Positions 8,701 through 17,518 of a DNA stretch of 31,035 nucleotides are shown here, piece by piece; position 1 is the stretch's first letter; each line of letters starts with the position of its first letter. The notes beneath the pieces were generated by a model. The model made no database searches, was not told the DNA's origin, and saw only the letters and a program-made list of their open reading frames with translations. The translations under genes and the position numbers were made by a program. The DNA comes from JBHHYS01 sp046757645. GTDB taxonomy: Bacteria; Acidobacteriota; Terriglobia; Acidiferrales; 2-02-FULL-67-57. Where the stretch lies: assembly GCA_046757645.1 (NCBI GenBank), contig JBHHYS010000025.1, forward strand, positions 1 to 31,035, in the 5' to 3' direction.

Positions 8701-9353
8701 GGACGGGCTTCCGGAGAAAACACATCCACAATGCCGCCGCGCACCGAATACTCCCCGGCCATCTCCACCGGCTCGTGCCGCTCGTAGCCCACGCTTTCCA
8801 GATAGGCGACCAGCTCCTCGAGCTCGAGCCTGTCGCGCGGCCGCACCGTCCGCCCCAGCCCGGCATAGAGCTCGCGCGGCACCAGCCGCCCCAGGGCGGC
8901 GCCCACCGGCACCACTGCCAGCTCGGCTTCGCCCGTGGCCAGTTTCCATAGTCCCACCGCTCGCGCGGCGGCAATCTCGGGGTGGGGCGAGAGTCCGCGG
9001 TAGGGGGAAACGTCGTGCGCCGGGAGCAGCACCACGGATGACTCCGGGTGGCCGGTGAGCACGCCGTAGAAGAAGCGCAGCGGCTCGACCAGCGCTTCCG
9101 CGCGGCGGTTCGTGCTGGTGATCAGCAGCAGCGGGCGGCCCAGGGCGCGCCCCACCAGCGCGGCGACCAGCACCTTGGCCGTGTCGGTCAGCCCGGCCAG
9201 GGTCAGCTCGCTCCGGGGCGGCGTGGCCGCGTCCCGAATCCCGAAGTCTCGGGACGGGAGCTGCACCCGCAGCTCCAGCGCGCGCACCACCGCCTGCAGG
9301 CGGGGGCCCTCTCCCAGCGGCCGGATGGCCTGTTCGACAAAAGGAATGATCAT
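5778..9353 (-). CDS. mfd: Transcription-repair coupling factor Mfd
   Basis: A 1191-residue ATP-dependent DNA translocase that removes RNA polymerase stalled at lesions and recruits UvrA. Domain order is canonical: a UvrB-like N-terminal module with degenerate nucleotide-binding motifs (residues about 1-400), the CarD-like RNA-polymerase-interaction domain (EGDYVVHVDHGIGQF, near 530), the RecG-like helicase module with Walker A GDVGFGKTE (near 678), DEEQ box (near 781) and LTATPIPRTLHMAL, the arginine-finger region QLRGRVGRSNRRAYAYL, and the C-terminal TRCF domain (about 1040-1150). Length is slightly above the usual 1150. It starts at ATG 9353, 79 bases after rfaE2, with a hairpin repeat between the two. 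Confidence 0.97.
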   Translation of the reverse strand: MIIPFVEQAIRPLGEGPRLQAVVRALELRVQLPSRDFGIRDAATPPRSELTLAGLTDTAKVLVAALVGRALGRPLLLITSTNRRAEALVEPLRFFYGVLTGHPESSVVLLPAHDVSPYRGLSPHPEIAAARAVGLWKLATGEAELAVVPVGAALGRLVPRELYAGLGRTVRPRDRLELEELVAYLESVGYERHEPVEMAGEYSVRGGIVDVFSPEARPVRLELFGDTLEELREFDPATQRSTAPLTAATFLPLVEVPRTPERLGRLWALREGREPEGQVNPFPGWEFLLPLAESLGGTLLDLAPRAVVLLDEPQSLREEADKCWERLEEEYAAPPRLCRGQRASAKACAAPGELFLRWTPFAAGSAARPCLHLEQLALEITGAEHYVLLSQPTRRFRGVVRAFVEELRQRLRRGGPLLVASATTGEMERMAEILSEYEIPYRFGTSEGRRSGLVEEKSVLAPPLTGQAGEANAVVLLRGTVPEGVSFPEASLTLFGNFDLFESLAPARAPAKVKVKSKAAAFAADISELQEGDYVVHVDHGIGQFAGLKQLTHDGVTEEFLQLNYLEGDRLYVPLPHLDLVQKYRSLEGVRPTLDRLGGLAWARRKARAARALREMAGELLQLYAARATVPGHAFGADTPWQREFEDAFEWEETPDQRAASEEVKCDMERPNPMDRLLVGDVGFGKTEVALRAVFKAVCDSKQAAVLAPTTVLAFQHYENFRRRLAPFPVRVEMLSRFRTRGEQKPILADVEAGTIDIVVGTHRLLSDDLRFHDLGLLVVDEEQRFGVRHKERLKQLRMHVDVLTLTATPIPRTLHMALTGLRDLSLIETPPRDRLAIQTVVAPASDDLVVSALEQELARDGQVYFVHSRVETIFGVAEKLHRLVPKARIATAHGQMKERELERIMLGFMQHQYDVLVTTKIIENGLDIPLCNTIVVDRADRYGLAELYQLRGRVGRSNRRAYAYLLVPPPASLSESVRRRLAALKEFSQLGSGFRIAALDLELRGAGNLLGREQHGHVNAIGFDLYTQMLERAMAELRGQAPGPEARVTLKLGVDIRIPPDYIEDERQRLRMYKRIASLGGSEAERAALVTELEDRYGPLPASVENLLGYAALKALGERLLLESIEQRRGEIQVHFHPETRVRPERLVGFVRQTPGARLEPSGVLRLPAARVAAREWLAQLRKRLLALEG

Positions 9354-9395
9354 TGCGTGCTCAGCGTCTGCTGATGTCCTTCTCTAAGGCCCCGA

Positions 9396-9413
9396 GCAGA
9401 CACGGATGTCTGC
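9396..9413 (+). repeat. Hairpin repeat, GACA-NNNN-TGTC family
   Basis: GCAGACA-CGGA-TGTCTGC in the rfaE2-mfd gap; 7-bp perfect stem. Same family as 1331-1354. Confidence 0.65.
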
Positions 9414-9432
9414 CTCCCCCGGAGCAAGCGGC

Positions 9433-9912
9433 TTACCGCTGGCCGGCAATTTTTTCAATCAACGCGCTCGTGGCGTAGCCTTCCACATAGGGCAGGGTGA
9501 CCACCTGGCCGCCGGCAGCTTCCACCTCCGCGCGTCCCACGATCTCCTCCACACCCCAGTCGCCGCCCTTCACCAGCACATCGGGCAGCAAGGCGGCGAT
9601 GAGCTCTCGCGGGGTGGGTTCGCCGAAAATGGTCACGGCATCCACCGCCGCCAGCGCCGCCAACACCTCCGCCCGCTCGGCCTCGGGCACCAGCGGGCGT
9701 CCCGCCCCTTTCAAGGCGCGCAGGCTGGCGTCGCTGTTCAGGCCCACCACCAGCACATCTCCCTGGGCGCGCGCCTGCTCCAACAAGCGGATGTGGCCGG
9801 GGTGGAGCAGGTCGAAGCAGCCGTTGGTGAAGACCACCCGGCGGCGGTTGTCTTTCCACTGCCGGCGGCGGATAATCAGTTCCGCGCGGGGAAGAATCTT
9901 TTTGACGCTCAT
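9433..9912 (-). CDS. rfaE2: D-glycero-beta-D-manno-heptose 1-phosphate adenylyltransferase
   Basis: This 159-residue nucleotidyltransferase corresponds to the C-terminal half of bifunctional HldE, here a stand-alone protein (RfaE2/HldC). It activates heptose-1-phosphate to ADP-heptose for lipopolysaccharide inner core. The cytidylyltransferase-fold signature is VVFTNGCFDLLHPGH (residues about 25-39, with the HxGH motif), then GLNSDASLRALKG and LLPDVLVKGGDW. The GYATSALIEKI tail replaces the usual STT/S-I-I segment. The kinase half (RfaE1/HldA) is not in the window. The gene starts at ATG 9912, only 18 bases from a divergent gene, with its own extended -10 inside that gene's first codons. It implies an LPS-bearing outer membrane. 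Confidence 0.92.
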   Translation of the reverse strand: MSVKKILPRAELIIRRRQWKDNRRRVVFTNGCFDLLHPGHIRLLEQARAQGDVLVVGLNSDASLRALKGAGRPLVPEAERAEVLAALAAVDAVTIFGEPTPRELIAALLPDVLVKGGDWGVEEIVGRAEVEAAGGQVVTLPYVEGYATSALIEKIAGQR

Positions 9913-9930
9913 ACGGCCTCGCTTCTCATC

Positions 9931-11544
9931 GTGACCGCATCCAGCGATTCTAGCACAGCTGCCGCCTCGCCTTCCCGCCGACGCCCTCTGCTACTCCTGT
10001 TGCTCTTCCTGGCAGGCGCCCTCGCCTCGGTCGTGGGCCTGGCGCGGCTGCGCGCCCGCTTTGTGTTCGAGTCGTTTCGCGTGGAGGGGGCTGTGCCCGC
10101 GCCGGTCGAGCGGGTACGCCTCAAAGCCCGCGCCGCTTATCCGGCTCGTTTCCTCCTCCTGCACGGCTACGGCGCCAACCGGCGGCACTTACTCCACCTG
10201 GCTGAAGTGCTGGCCGCCGCCGGTGCCGACGTCTATGTGCCCGACCTCCCCGGCCGCGGCGACCACCCCGCGGCGCTTTCCCCTTTCCCGCTCGGAGGAC
10301 CCAGCGCGAACATGCCCACGCCGCGGGAAACGGAGGCGGCGCTGGCCGTGGTTTGCCACCTCGAGCGCCGCTTCGGCGTTCGCCCCGAGCGGCTGGTAGT
10401 GGTGGGGCACTCGCTGGGCGGCGGGGTGGCGCTCGACGTCACTCGCCGGGTCACGCCCATCGCTACCGTATCGCTGGCGGGACTCGAGCGCCGGGTCGAA
10501 CCCGGGCGACCCCCGAACCTGCTGTTCATCACCGCTCGGTTTGAGATTCCTACGTTGCGGCGCGCGGCCGACCGCATGTACGAGCGCGCCCGCCGCGGCC
10601 CCGGCGTCACCGGCCGCAAGGAGTTTTTCGCCACGCACGCCAGCCTCCCCTTCCACTCCACCGTCCAGCGAGCCCTGGTGGACTGGGCCAACCGCGCCCT
10701 CCCGAAGGTTCGGGACGACGCTGGTCTCGATCTGCCGCCGCTCTTCAACGAGTCGCTGCTGCTTGTGGAACTCTCCGGACTTTTCTTCCTGGCCGCCCTT
10801 TTTGTGCCGCTCGCCGGGCTCGCCGGCCACACACTCAAGCACCAGCCCCTCCGCCAAGCGCTGCCGGCCACGCGTTTGACCTTCTGGTCACCGGGGCCCC
10901 TGGCCGGCTATGCGTTGTTGGCGGGCGCCGCCGGGGTCTCCGGCATCTATTTGCTGACCTGGCTCGGTGGGCCGCCCCCGCTCAGCTTTTTGCGCTTGGC
11001 CGACGGCGATTACCTCGCTGCGGTTCTTCTGCTGGCCACGGTTTGGCTTGTGCCGCTGCTCAAGCAGCGGCCCGCGCCCGGCTCGGGGGGCGAAACCGCA
11101 GCCCGCGTGGGTCTCGCCCTCGGGCTGGCCGTCTACCTCATCGCGGTGGGCGGGGGATTTATTAGCTGGCAGCTCTTTGATCTCTGGCCCACCCCGGCGC
11201 GCTTTGTGAAGATGCTCCTCCTGGCCTTCCTGCTGTATCCCTACGCGCTCGGGGAAGAGCTTCTGGTCCGCAGCGTCTCCCGGCAAAAGGGCGGGGGACG
11301 CGCCCTGGTGACTTTTCTGCTCTGGCGCCTGGGCGTGCTCACCGGCATCCTCTACGGGGTATGGGCACTGGGGAGCGGCGAGAGTCTGCTCGTGGTTATA
11401 ACGGTATCGCTGCTGCTGCTCTCACTGCTGGAGTATTTCTTCTCAACCGTGCTCTATCGCACCCTGGCCAACGTCTACGCCGACGCGCTCCTCAAGACGC
11501 TCCTCCTGGGGTGGATCATCGCCACCATCTTCCCGCTGCGCTAA
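9931..11544 (+). CDS. Alpha/beta hydrolase fused to a C-terminal polytopic membrane domain
   Basis: Starting at GTG 9931 the protein has 537 residues; longer upstream frames run antisense through rfaE2 and are not credible. A first membrane segment (LLLLLLFLAGALASVVGLARL, about residues 20-40) is followed by an alpha/beta-hydrolase fold: oxyanion motif HGYGANR, nucleophile elbow VVVGHSLGGG (Ser near residue 165), and a candidate His in ASLPFHSTVQRALVDW. The usual acid-bearing loop reads ITARFEIP, so the acidic residue is uncertain. From about residue 280 to the end there are roughly seven hydrophobic helices. The hydrolase probably faces the periplasm, anchored on both sides; the substrate is unknown. 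The next gene lies about 115 bases on with its own promoter, so this may be a single-gene unit. Confidence 0.75.
   Translation: MTASSDSSTAAASPSRRRPLLLLLLFLAGALASVVGLARLRARFVFESFRVEGAVPAPVERVRLKARAAYPARFLLLHGYGANRRHLLHLAEVLAAAGADVYVPDLPGRGDHPAALSPFPLGGPSANMPTPRETEAALAVVCHLERRFGVRPERLVVVGHSLGGGVALDVTRRVTPIATVSLAGLERRVEPGRPPNLLFITARFEIPTLRRAADRMYERARRGPGVTGRKEFFATHASLPFHSTVQRALVDWANRALPKVRDDAGLDLPPLFNESLLLVELSGLFFLAALFVPLAGLAGHTLKHQPLRQALPATRLTFWSPGPLAGYALLAGAAGVSGIYLLTWLGGPPPLSFLRLADGDYLAAVLLLATVWLVPLLKQRPAPGSGGETAARVGLALGLAVYLIAVGGGFISWQLFDLWPTPARFVKMLLLAFLLYPYALGEELLVRSVSRQKGGGRALVTFLLWRLGVLTGILYGVWALGSGESLLVVITVSLLLLSLLEYFFSTVLYRTLANVYADALLKTLLLGWIIATIFPLR
9947..9957 (-). promoter_or_regulatory. 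Extended -10 promoter for rfaE2
   Basis: TGTGCTAGAAT on the minus strand, 35 bases upstream of the rfaE2 ATG. The surrounding GCTGTGCTAGAATSGCTG block matches the FmdB-type promoter at 196-206. It lies inside codons 6-9 of the divergent hydrolase gene. Confidence 0.5.
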
Positions 11545-11559
11545 GCCTCGAAGAAACTT

Positions 11560-11581
11560 GAGCAGACAAGAATGCCCGCTC
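11560..11581 (+). repeat. Decayed hairpin repeat, GACA-AGAA-TGTC family
   Basis: GAGCAGACA-AGAA-TGCCCGCTC shows two A-C mismatches in a 9-bp stem. It lies in the gap after the hydrolase-membrane gene and is a diverged relative of 1331-1354. Confidence 0.5.
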
Positions 11582-11631
11582 CACCTGCGTCCGTCTTTCT
11601 CCTCCGCCTTTCGATGGGTGGCGCCGGTGAG

Positions 11632-11640
11632 TGCTATACT
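11632..11640 (+). promoter_or_regulatory. Extended -10 promoter for the flavoprotein gene
   Basis: TGCTATACT is a near-consensus extended -10. It lies only 2 bases from an ATG (11643) and 20 bases from the next ATG (11661), which favours the later start. Confidence 0.5.
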
Positions 11641-11660
11641 GGATGGCTTCGACCCAAATC

Positions 11661-12959
11661 ATGCCTGCGCCCAGAAAAATCCTGATTGCCGGCGGGGGCC
11701 CCGCGGGCGCCACCTGCGGTGAGCGGCTGGCGCGCGCCGGCTGCGCGGTAACTATTTTCGAGGAGCGTCGCGGCTGGGAAAAGCCCTGCGGGGGCGGCGT
11801 CACCTGGAAGACACTCGAGCGCTACCCCTACCTGCTTGACGGTGGGGTGGAGAAAAAACTCATCCGCAGCGTGGAACTCATCGCCGGCAACGGCGCGCGC
11901 GTGCGCCTCGCCCTCTCCCGCCCCTTGGCGATCTACTCCCGCGCTGCACTGAACTCTTTTCTGCTGCGGCGGGCCGAAGCCGCCGGCTGCACCGTCGTAC
12001 CGGCGCGCGCACTCTCGGCCCGCACCGATGTCACAGGGGCGCGCCTGCGCACCGCGGGGGGCGAATTCGCCGGCGACTTTCTGGTCATCGCCACCGGCGC
12101 TCGCACCACGCTCAGCTTCGAGCACCGAGCTGGCGGCAATGGCGGCGAGCAGGCTTGGCCGCCCGGCCCGGGCGACCTCGAGCTGACCCTCGGCTACTAC
12201 TTGCCCATCCAGGACGACCTGCTGCGGGTGCAGTTCCTGGAAAACTTCGAAGGCTATCTGTGGTCCTTCCCCCGCGCCGATCACCTCGCCGTGGGCATCT
12301 GCGGCAAGCTGGCGCAGAACTCAAGCGCCGGCCTGAAAGAAAAACTGCATCGGTTTCTGGCTGCCGAAAGCATTCCCCTGAGGGGCGGCGCCTTTTACAG
12401 TCACCTGCTGCCCTCGCTCGAGCGGCCCACCTGGAAGCGCCTGCCGCTCGGGGGCCCGGCCGAGGCGCGCATCGGCGACGCCGCCGGCCTGGTCGATCCC
12501 ATCACCGGCGAAGGCATCTACTACGCGCTGCGCTCGGGTGAACTGCTGGCTGAGGCGCTCATCCACGCCGACGCGAGAAGCTACGCGGCGCGAGTGGAAG
12601 AAGATTTCGCTCGGGAGCTGCGCTGCGCGGCTGCCTGGCAGCCTGCCTTCTACCGCGGCCGCTGGCTGGGCGTGAACACCACCGGGCGAATGATTCAGCT
12701 GGGGCGGCGCTCGGCGCGCTTCCGAGAGTTGCTCGACGACCTCTTTGCCGGCGCGCAAAGCTATCGCGGCGTGAAGTGGCGCCTGGCTCGCCTGGCGCTG
12801 CCGGGTGCATTCGACCGGGTGACGAGTCGTCGAAATCGCAAAGCTCTCTTCCGTCCCAGCGGCGCTGCTCGACTTGGCCCTTCGACCTCGCCCCTCGACG
12901 GCGCTCGGGACAGGCTCCGGGCAAGCTCGGGACAGGGAAGCCGCTGGACTGACCAGTGA
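11661..12959 (+). CDS. Geranylgeranyl-reductase-family FAD-dependent oxidoreductase
   Basis: A 432-residue flavoprotein. FAD binding is shown by ILIAGGGPAGATCGERLARA at the N-terminus (Rossmann GxGxxG) and GDAAGLVDPITGEGIYYAL near residue 272; the PCGGGV segment near residue 40 is characteristic of the group. Relatives reduce isoprenoid double bonds in chlorophyll, archaeal lipid or quinone side chains, and others are epoxidases or halogenases; the substrate here is not predictable. The start at 11661 is preferred because the promoter -10 box covers the region before the alternative ATG at 11643, and ATG 11661 is the usual distance from the Rossmann motif. The last 30 or so codons read through a dispersed repeat, so the true C-terminus has probably been altered. 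Confidence 0.78.
   Translation: MPAPRKILIAGGGPAGATCGERLARAGCAVTIFEERRGWEKPCGGGVTWKTLERYPYLLDGGVEKKLIRSVELIAGNGARVRLALSRPLAIYSRAALNSFLLRRAEAAGCTVVPARALSARTDVTGARLRTAGGEFAGDFLVIATGARTTLSFEHRAGGNGGEQAWPPGPGDLELTLGYYLPIQDDLLRVQFLENFEGYLWSFPRADHLAVGICGKLAQNSSAGLKEKLHRFLAAESIPLRGGAFYSHLLPSLERPTWKRLPLGGPAEARIGDAAGLVDPITGEGIYYALRSGELLAEALIHADARSYAARVEEDFARELRCAAAWQPAFYRGRWLGVNTTGRMIQLGRRSARFRELLDDLFAGAQSYRGVKWRLARLALPGAFDRVTSRRNRKALFRPSGAARLGPSTSPLDGARDRLRASSGQGSRWTDQ
12877..12938. repeat. Dispersed repeat reading into the flavoprotein 3' end
   Basis: The block from CCCTTCGACCTCGCCCCTCG onward contains GCTCGGGACAGG twice (12903-12914 and 12925-12936). Its complementary strand encodes ACPEPVPSAVEG, a string I recall as common in repeats of environmental bacterial genomes. 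It supplies about the last 20 codons of the flavoprotein frame. Confidence 0.6.
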
Positions 12960-12980
12960 GCAGAGAGCGTTTTGTTCAGG

Positions 12981-13000
12981 CCCCTGGCTTCTGCCAGGGG
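12981..13000 (+). repeat. 8-bp-stem hairpin with TTCT loop
   Basis: CCCCTGGC-TTCT-GCCAGGGG, perfectly paired, between the flavoprotein and hemL. It has the same 8-4-8 geometry and GC-TTCW-GC apex as the hairpins at 1391 and 30551 but a different stem sequence. There is no T-run after it. Confidence 0.75.
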
Positions 13001-13017
13001 TACAGCTAAGCAAACCG

Positions 13018-14295
<1,278 letters not shown>

Positions 14296-14348
14296 AATAG
14301 GCTGCCCAGCGGCCGGGGCCGCGGGGTTGGACAATAGGAGGAAGCGAA

Positions 14349-14786
14349 ATGGCGAGTGGGTTGGAGCGGTTGCGGCGGGGGGTGAAGAAGACGCTGGTGC
14401 GCCCGGTGGAGTTTCGCCGCACGATTGCTTACTACGACCGGCGGCTGCCGCCGGTGCTGTCCACGCCGTCAATGATCGGGCAGATGGAGGTGGCCGCCGC
14501 CCAGCTCCTACAACCCTATCTGCCCAAGGGGGCGATTTCCGTGGGCACGCATATCAACGTCAGCCACCTGACGCCGGCTACGGTGGGCGAGCGGCTGCGG
14601 GTGACCGCAGCCTTCGAGCGCATTTATCGCCCGAGGAACGCCAACCGGCTGCGGTTCATCTTTGCGGTGGAAGCCCGAGTGGGCCGGCGGCTGGTGGGTA
14701 GCGGGACGGTGGAGCGCGCCGCGGTGGGGCACAGCGGTTTCTCCGCCCACTTCGAGCGCCGCCGCCGGAAAAAAGCCCGGCGGTAG
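14349..14786 (+). CDS. Hot-dog thioesterase, FlK-like
   Basis: A 145-residue hot-dog-fold protein. The segments STPSMIGQMEVAA and VGTHINVSHLTPATVGERL, then GRRLVGSGTVERAAV, match the FlK/fluoroacetyl-CoA thioesterase family. Thr39, Glu47 and His73 reproduce the spacing of the FlK triad that I recall as Thr42, Glu50 and His76. The Phe lid described for fluoroacetate selectivity does not appear to be kept (Leu at the aligned position 33), so a general short acyl-CoA hydrolase is more likely. An ideal AGGAGG precedes the ATG by 7 bases. It lies about 50 bases after hemL and may share its transcript. The basic N- and C-terminal tails are unusual. Confidence 0.82.
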   Translation: MASGLERLRRGVKKTLVRPVEFRRTIAYYDRRLPPVLSTPSMIGQMEVAAAQLLQPYLPKGAISVGTHINVSHLTPATVGERLRVTAAFERIYRPRNANRLRFIFAVEARVGRRLVGSGTVERAAVGHSGFSAHFERRRRKKARR

Positions 14787-14841
14787 AGAAAAGCCGGCGA
14801 CCAAGCGGCCGGCTTCGTCGCCGCTACCGGCTTCGCCGCGT

Positions 14842-14869
14842 TATAAGATGGGCCGCGTTCACGTATAAG
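14842..14869 (+). promoter_or_regulatory. Possible promoter region for the M14 peptidase gene
   Basis: Two TATAAG hexamers (14842-14847 and 14864-14869) lie 43-70 bases before the ATG at 14912, in an AT-richer patch of the spacer. No clear -35 is seen. GGGAGGG before the ATG is a good ribosome-binding site. Confidence 0.3.
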
Positions 14870-14911
14870 TTCTCTCTTAATCCAAGCGCATACTTTAGGG
14901 AGGGCACGCCG

Positions 14912-17518
14912 ATGCGGACTCGGTTGGCACTTGGCAGCGTGGCAGCGATTCTGTGTCTGAGCCTGGTGGCGGCGGCCGGAGAGGTCCCTTCTCCGGAAAA
15001 GTTTTTCGGCCGGCCGCTGGGCACGGACCGCTGCTTGGCCCCCTACCCCACGATTGTCGAGTACTTCGACGCGCTGGCCGCGGCCTCGGAGCGGGTGCGC
15101 GTGGAACGGGCAGGCACCTCCACGCGGGGCAACGAGATGCTGGTGGTGGTTCTCACCTCCGAGGCCAACCAGCAACGCCTGGCGCGCTACCGGGCCATCG
15201 CCCGGCAACTGGCGAACCCCGACAGCCTGAGCCCGGAGGAGGCGCGGGCGCTGATCGCCGAAGGAAAAACCATCGTGCTGGTCACCGGCACCATCCACTC
15301 CACCGAGGTGGGCTCGACCCAGATGGCCCCTGAGTTCGCCTACGAGGTGGCCACCAGCACCGACCCGGCGATGCTCGCCTGGCTCGACGACGTCATCCTG
15401 CTGCTCATGCCCTCGATCAACCCCGACGGCCAGGTGCGGGTGATCGACTGGTACAACCGCTACCTGGGCACCGAGTACGAAGGCGGCTCCATGCCCTGGC
15501 TCTACCACCACTACGTCGGGCACGACAACAACCGCGACTTCTACATGCTCACCCAGAAGGAAACTCGGGTGGTCAACGACGTCCTCTACCACCGCTGGTT
15601 CCCGCAAATCTTCCTCGACATGCACCAGATGGGAAGCACCGGCCCGCGTATGTTCGTGCCGCCGCAGACGGATCCGCTGGCGCCGGAGGTGCACTCAATG
15701 ATCTTCCGTCTGGCCGACCTGCTGGGCACCGCCATGGGGATGCGCCTGGAAGAAGCCGGCAAGCGCGGCGTCGGCCACAGTATGATCTACGACAGCTACT
15801 GGCCCGGGGGGACGCGGAACACCGCCTGGTGGAAGAATGTGGTCGGCCTGCTGACCGAGGTGGCCAGCGCCCGCATCGCGACTCCGGTTTACATCGAACC
15901 GGGGGAGTTACGCGGGGGCCGCAAAGGCTTCCCCGAATACGGGCGGCGGGCCAATTTCCCCTCGCCCTGGGGCGGGGGCTGGTGGCGGCTGCGAGACATC
16001 ATGGACTACGAGCGCATCGCCCTGCGCAGCTTGCTCGAGTCCTGCTCGCGCTATCGCCAGGACCTGCTGGCTGCGTTCTACCGGCTCAACCAGGAGGGAA
16101 TCGAGCGGGGTGCCTCCGAGCCGCCCTACGGCTTCATCGTGCCACCCGAGCAGCACGACCCGGTGGCCGCAGCCCGGCTGATCGCTCTGCTGCTCCGCCA
16201 CGGCATCCGCGTCCACCAAGCCGACGCGGCCCTCTCGGTGGGCAACACCCGCTATCCCGCCGGCTCCTACGTCATCCTGGCCTCGCAGCCCTATCGGGCG
16301 TTTATTCTCACCATGCTGCGGCGGCAGCGCTACCCGGAGGTGCTTCCCTACATGGGCGGGCCCGTCATCCCGCCCTACGATGTCACTTCATGGTCGCTGC
16401 CCCTCTCGATGGGGGTGGAGGCGGTGGCAGTGGATGTTCCCATTGATGACGCGCGGCTGAGTCGCATCGAGGCACCCGCCTGGCCGGGGGGTGGGGTGGC
16501 GCGCAGCGCGGGCGGCTACCTGATTCCCCACAGCGCCGACTCCGCCTTCACCGCCATCAACCGGCTGCTGAAGCAGAACAAGAGGCTCTACTGGCTCCAG
16601 CAGGCGTCCCCCGGCGGCCGGGTAGGCGACATCTATCTGCCCGCGGATCAGCTTTCGCCCCAGGCGCTCACTCGGCTTTCCTCGGAGTTGCACGTCCCCA
16701 TCCGCCCGCTCGCGAAGCCGCCCACCGGGAAGGCCTACCGTGTCCGGGCCACTCGCGTCGGCCTCTTCAAGCCCTGGATTGCCAGCATCGACGAGGGCTG
16801 GACGCGCTGGCTGCTGGAGCAGTACGAGTTCCCTTACATCAACCTCAGCAACCAGCAGATCAAAGACGGCAGCTTCAAAGAACAGATCGATGTGCTGCTG
16901 TTGCCCGACCTCGAGAAGTCCATCATCCAGGCGGGCAAGCCGCCCGCGCGCTGGCGCCGCTTCTTCACTCCCTTGCCCCCGGAGTACGCCGGCGGCATCG
17001 GCAAGCAGGGCGGCGAGCACCTCAAGCAATGGATCGAGCAGGGCGGCACGGTGGTGGCTCTCAACTCCTCCGCCGGCTACTTGATCGAGCTGCTCGAGCT
17101 TCCCGTCACCAACGTGCTCGAAAAAGTGAAGCGGGAGCGGTTCGACTCCCCCGGCTCCATGCTCCGCCTCCGGGTGGACAACAGCCATCCGCTCGCTTAC
17201 GGCATGCGGCGGGAGGAGGCCGGCTACTTCGCCCGCTCCCCGGCCTTCCGCACCCGTCCCCCCGACGCTCGCTTTGACCGCCGGGTGGTGGCCTCCTATC
17301 CGGAGCACGACGACGAGATTTTGCTCAGCGGCTACCTCAAGGGCGGCGGGCTGCTGGAAAAACGCGCTGCGGTAGTTGACTTCAAAGTCGGGAAAGGCCG
17401 CGTCGTTCTCCTCGGGCTGCGCGCCCAATACCGCGCCCAGCCCCTCCGCACCTTCAAGCTGCTGTTCAACTCCCTCTACCTGCCCGGCCTGGAGGCGACG
17501 CCCCTGAAGCCGAAATAG
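14912..17518 (+). CDS. Secreted M14-family zinc metallopeptidase
   Basis: This 868-residue protein begins with a signal peptide (MRTRLALGSVAAILCLSLVAAAG). The M14 carboxypeptidase domain covers about residues 40-350. Zinc ligands are the His and Glu of TGTIHSTEVGSTQ (near 129-132) and the His of LDMHQMGS (near 237); MPSINPDGQ carries the substrate-binding region and the Glu of LLTEVASAR (near 315) is the likely catalytic base. The remaining 500 residues include a region like class I glutamine-amidotransferase/GATase-type beta-alpha folds seen in large M14 proteins, with the final part reading VVDFKVGKGRVVLLGL. It probably digests peptides in the periplasm or outside the cell. Specificity (carboxypeptidase or other) cannot be read. 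Confidence 0.88.
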   Translation: MRTRLALGSVAAILCLSLVAAAGEVPSPEKFFGRPLGTDRCLAPYPTIVEYFDALAAASERVRVERAGTSTRGNEMLVVVLTSEANQQRLARYRAIARQLANPDSLSPEEARALIAEGKTIVLVTGTIHSTEVGSTQMAPEFAYEVATSTDPAMLAWLDDVILLLMPSINPDGQVRVIDWYNRYLGTEYEGGSMPWLYHHYVGHDNNRDFYMLTQKETRVVNDVLYHRWFPQIFLDMHQMGSTGPRMFVPPQTDPLAPEVHSMIFRLADLLGTAMGMRLEEAGKRGVGHSMIYDSYWPGGTRNTAWWKNVVGLLTEVASARIATPVYIEPGELRGGRKGFPEYGRRANFPSPWGGGWWRLRDIMDYERIALRSLLESCSRYRQDLLAAFYRLNQEGIERGASEPPYGFIVPPEQHDPVAAARLIALLLRHGIRVHQADAALSVGNTRYPAGSYVILASQPYRAFILTMLRRQRYPEVLPYMGGPVIPPYDVTSWSLPLSMGVEAVAVDVPIDDARLSRIEAPAWPGGGVARSAGGYLIPHSADSAFTAINRLLKQNKRLYWLQQASPGGRVGDIYLPADQLSPQALTRLSSELHVPIRPLAKPPTGKAYRVRATRVGLFKPWIASIDEGWTRWLLEQYEFPYINLSNQQIKDGSFKEQIDVLLLPDLEKSIIQAGKPPARWRRFFTPLPPEYAGGIGKQGGEHLKQWIEQGGTVVALNSSAGYLIELLELPVTNVLEKVKRERFDSPGSMLRLRVDNSHPLAYGMRREEAGYFARSPAFRTRPPDARFDRRVVASYPEHDDEILLSGYLKGGGLLEKRAAVVDFKVGKGRVVLLGLRAQYRAQPLRTFKLLFNSLYLPGLEATPLKPK

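Noticed and set aside
9406..9930. 525-base upstream extension of the hydrolase-membrane frame
   Set aside because: It runs antisense through the whole rfaE2 gene; the true start is GTG 9931 just before the first membrane helix.
12874..13017. Upstream extension of the hemL frame
   Set aside because: It reads through the dispersed repeat and the hairpin at 12981; the family N-terminus begins at ATG 13018.
14791..14816. Hairpin AAGCCGGC / GCCGGCTT after the thioesterase gene
   Set aside because: It pairs well but has no following T-run, so I do not call it an intrinsic terminator.
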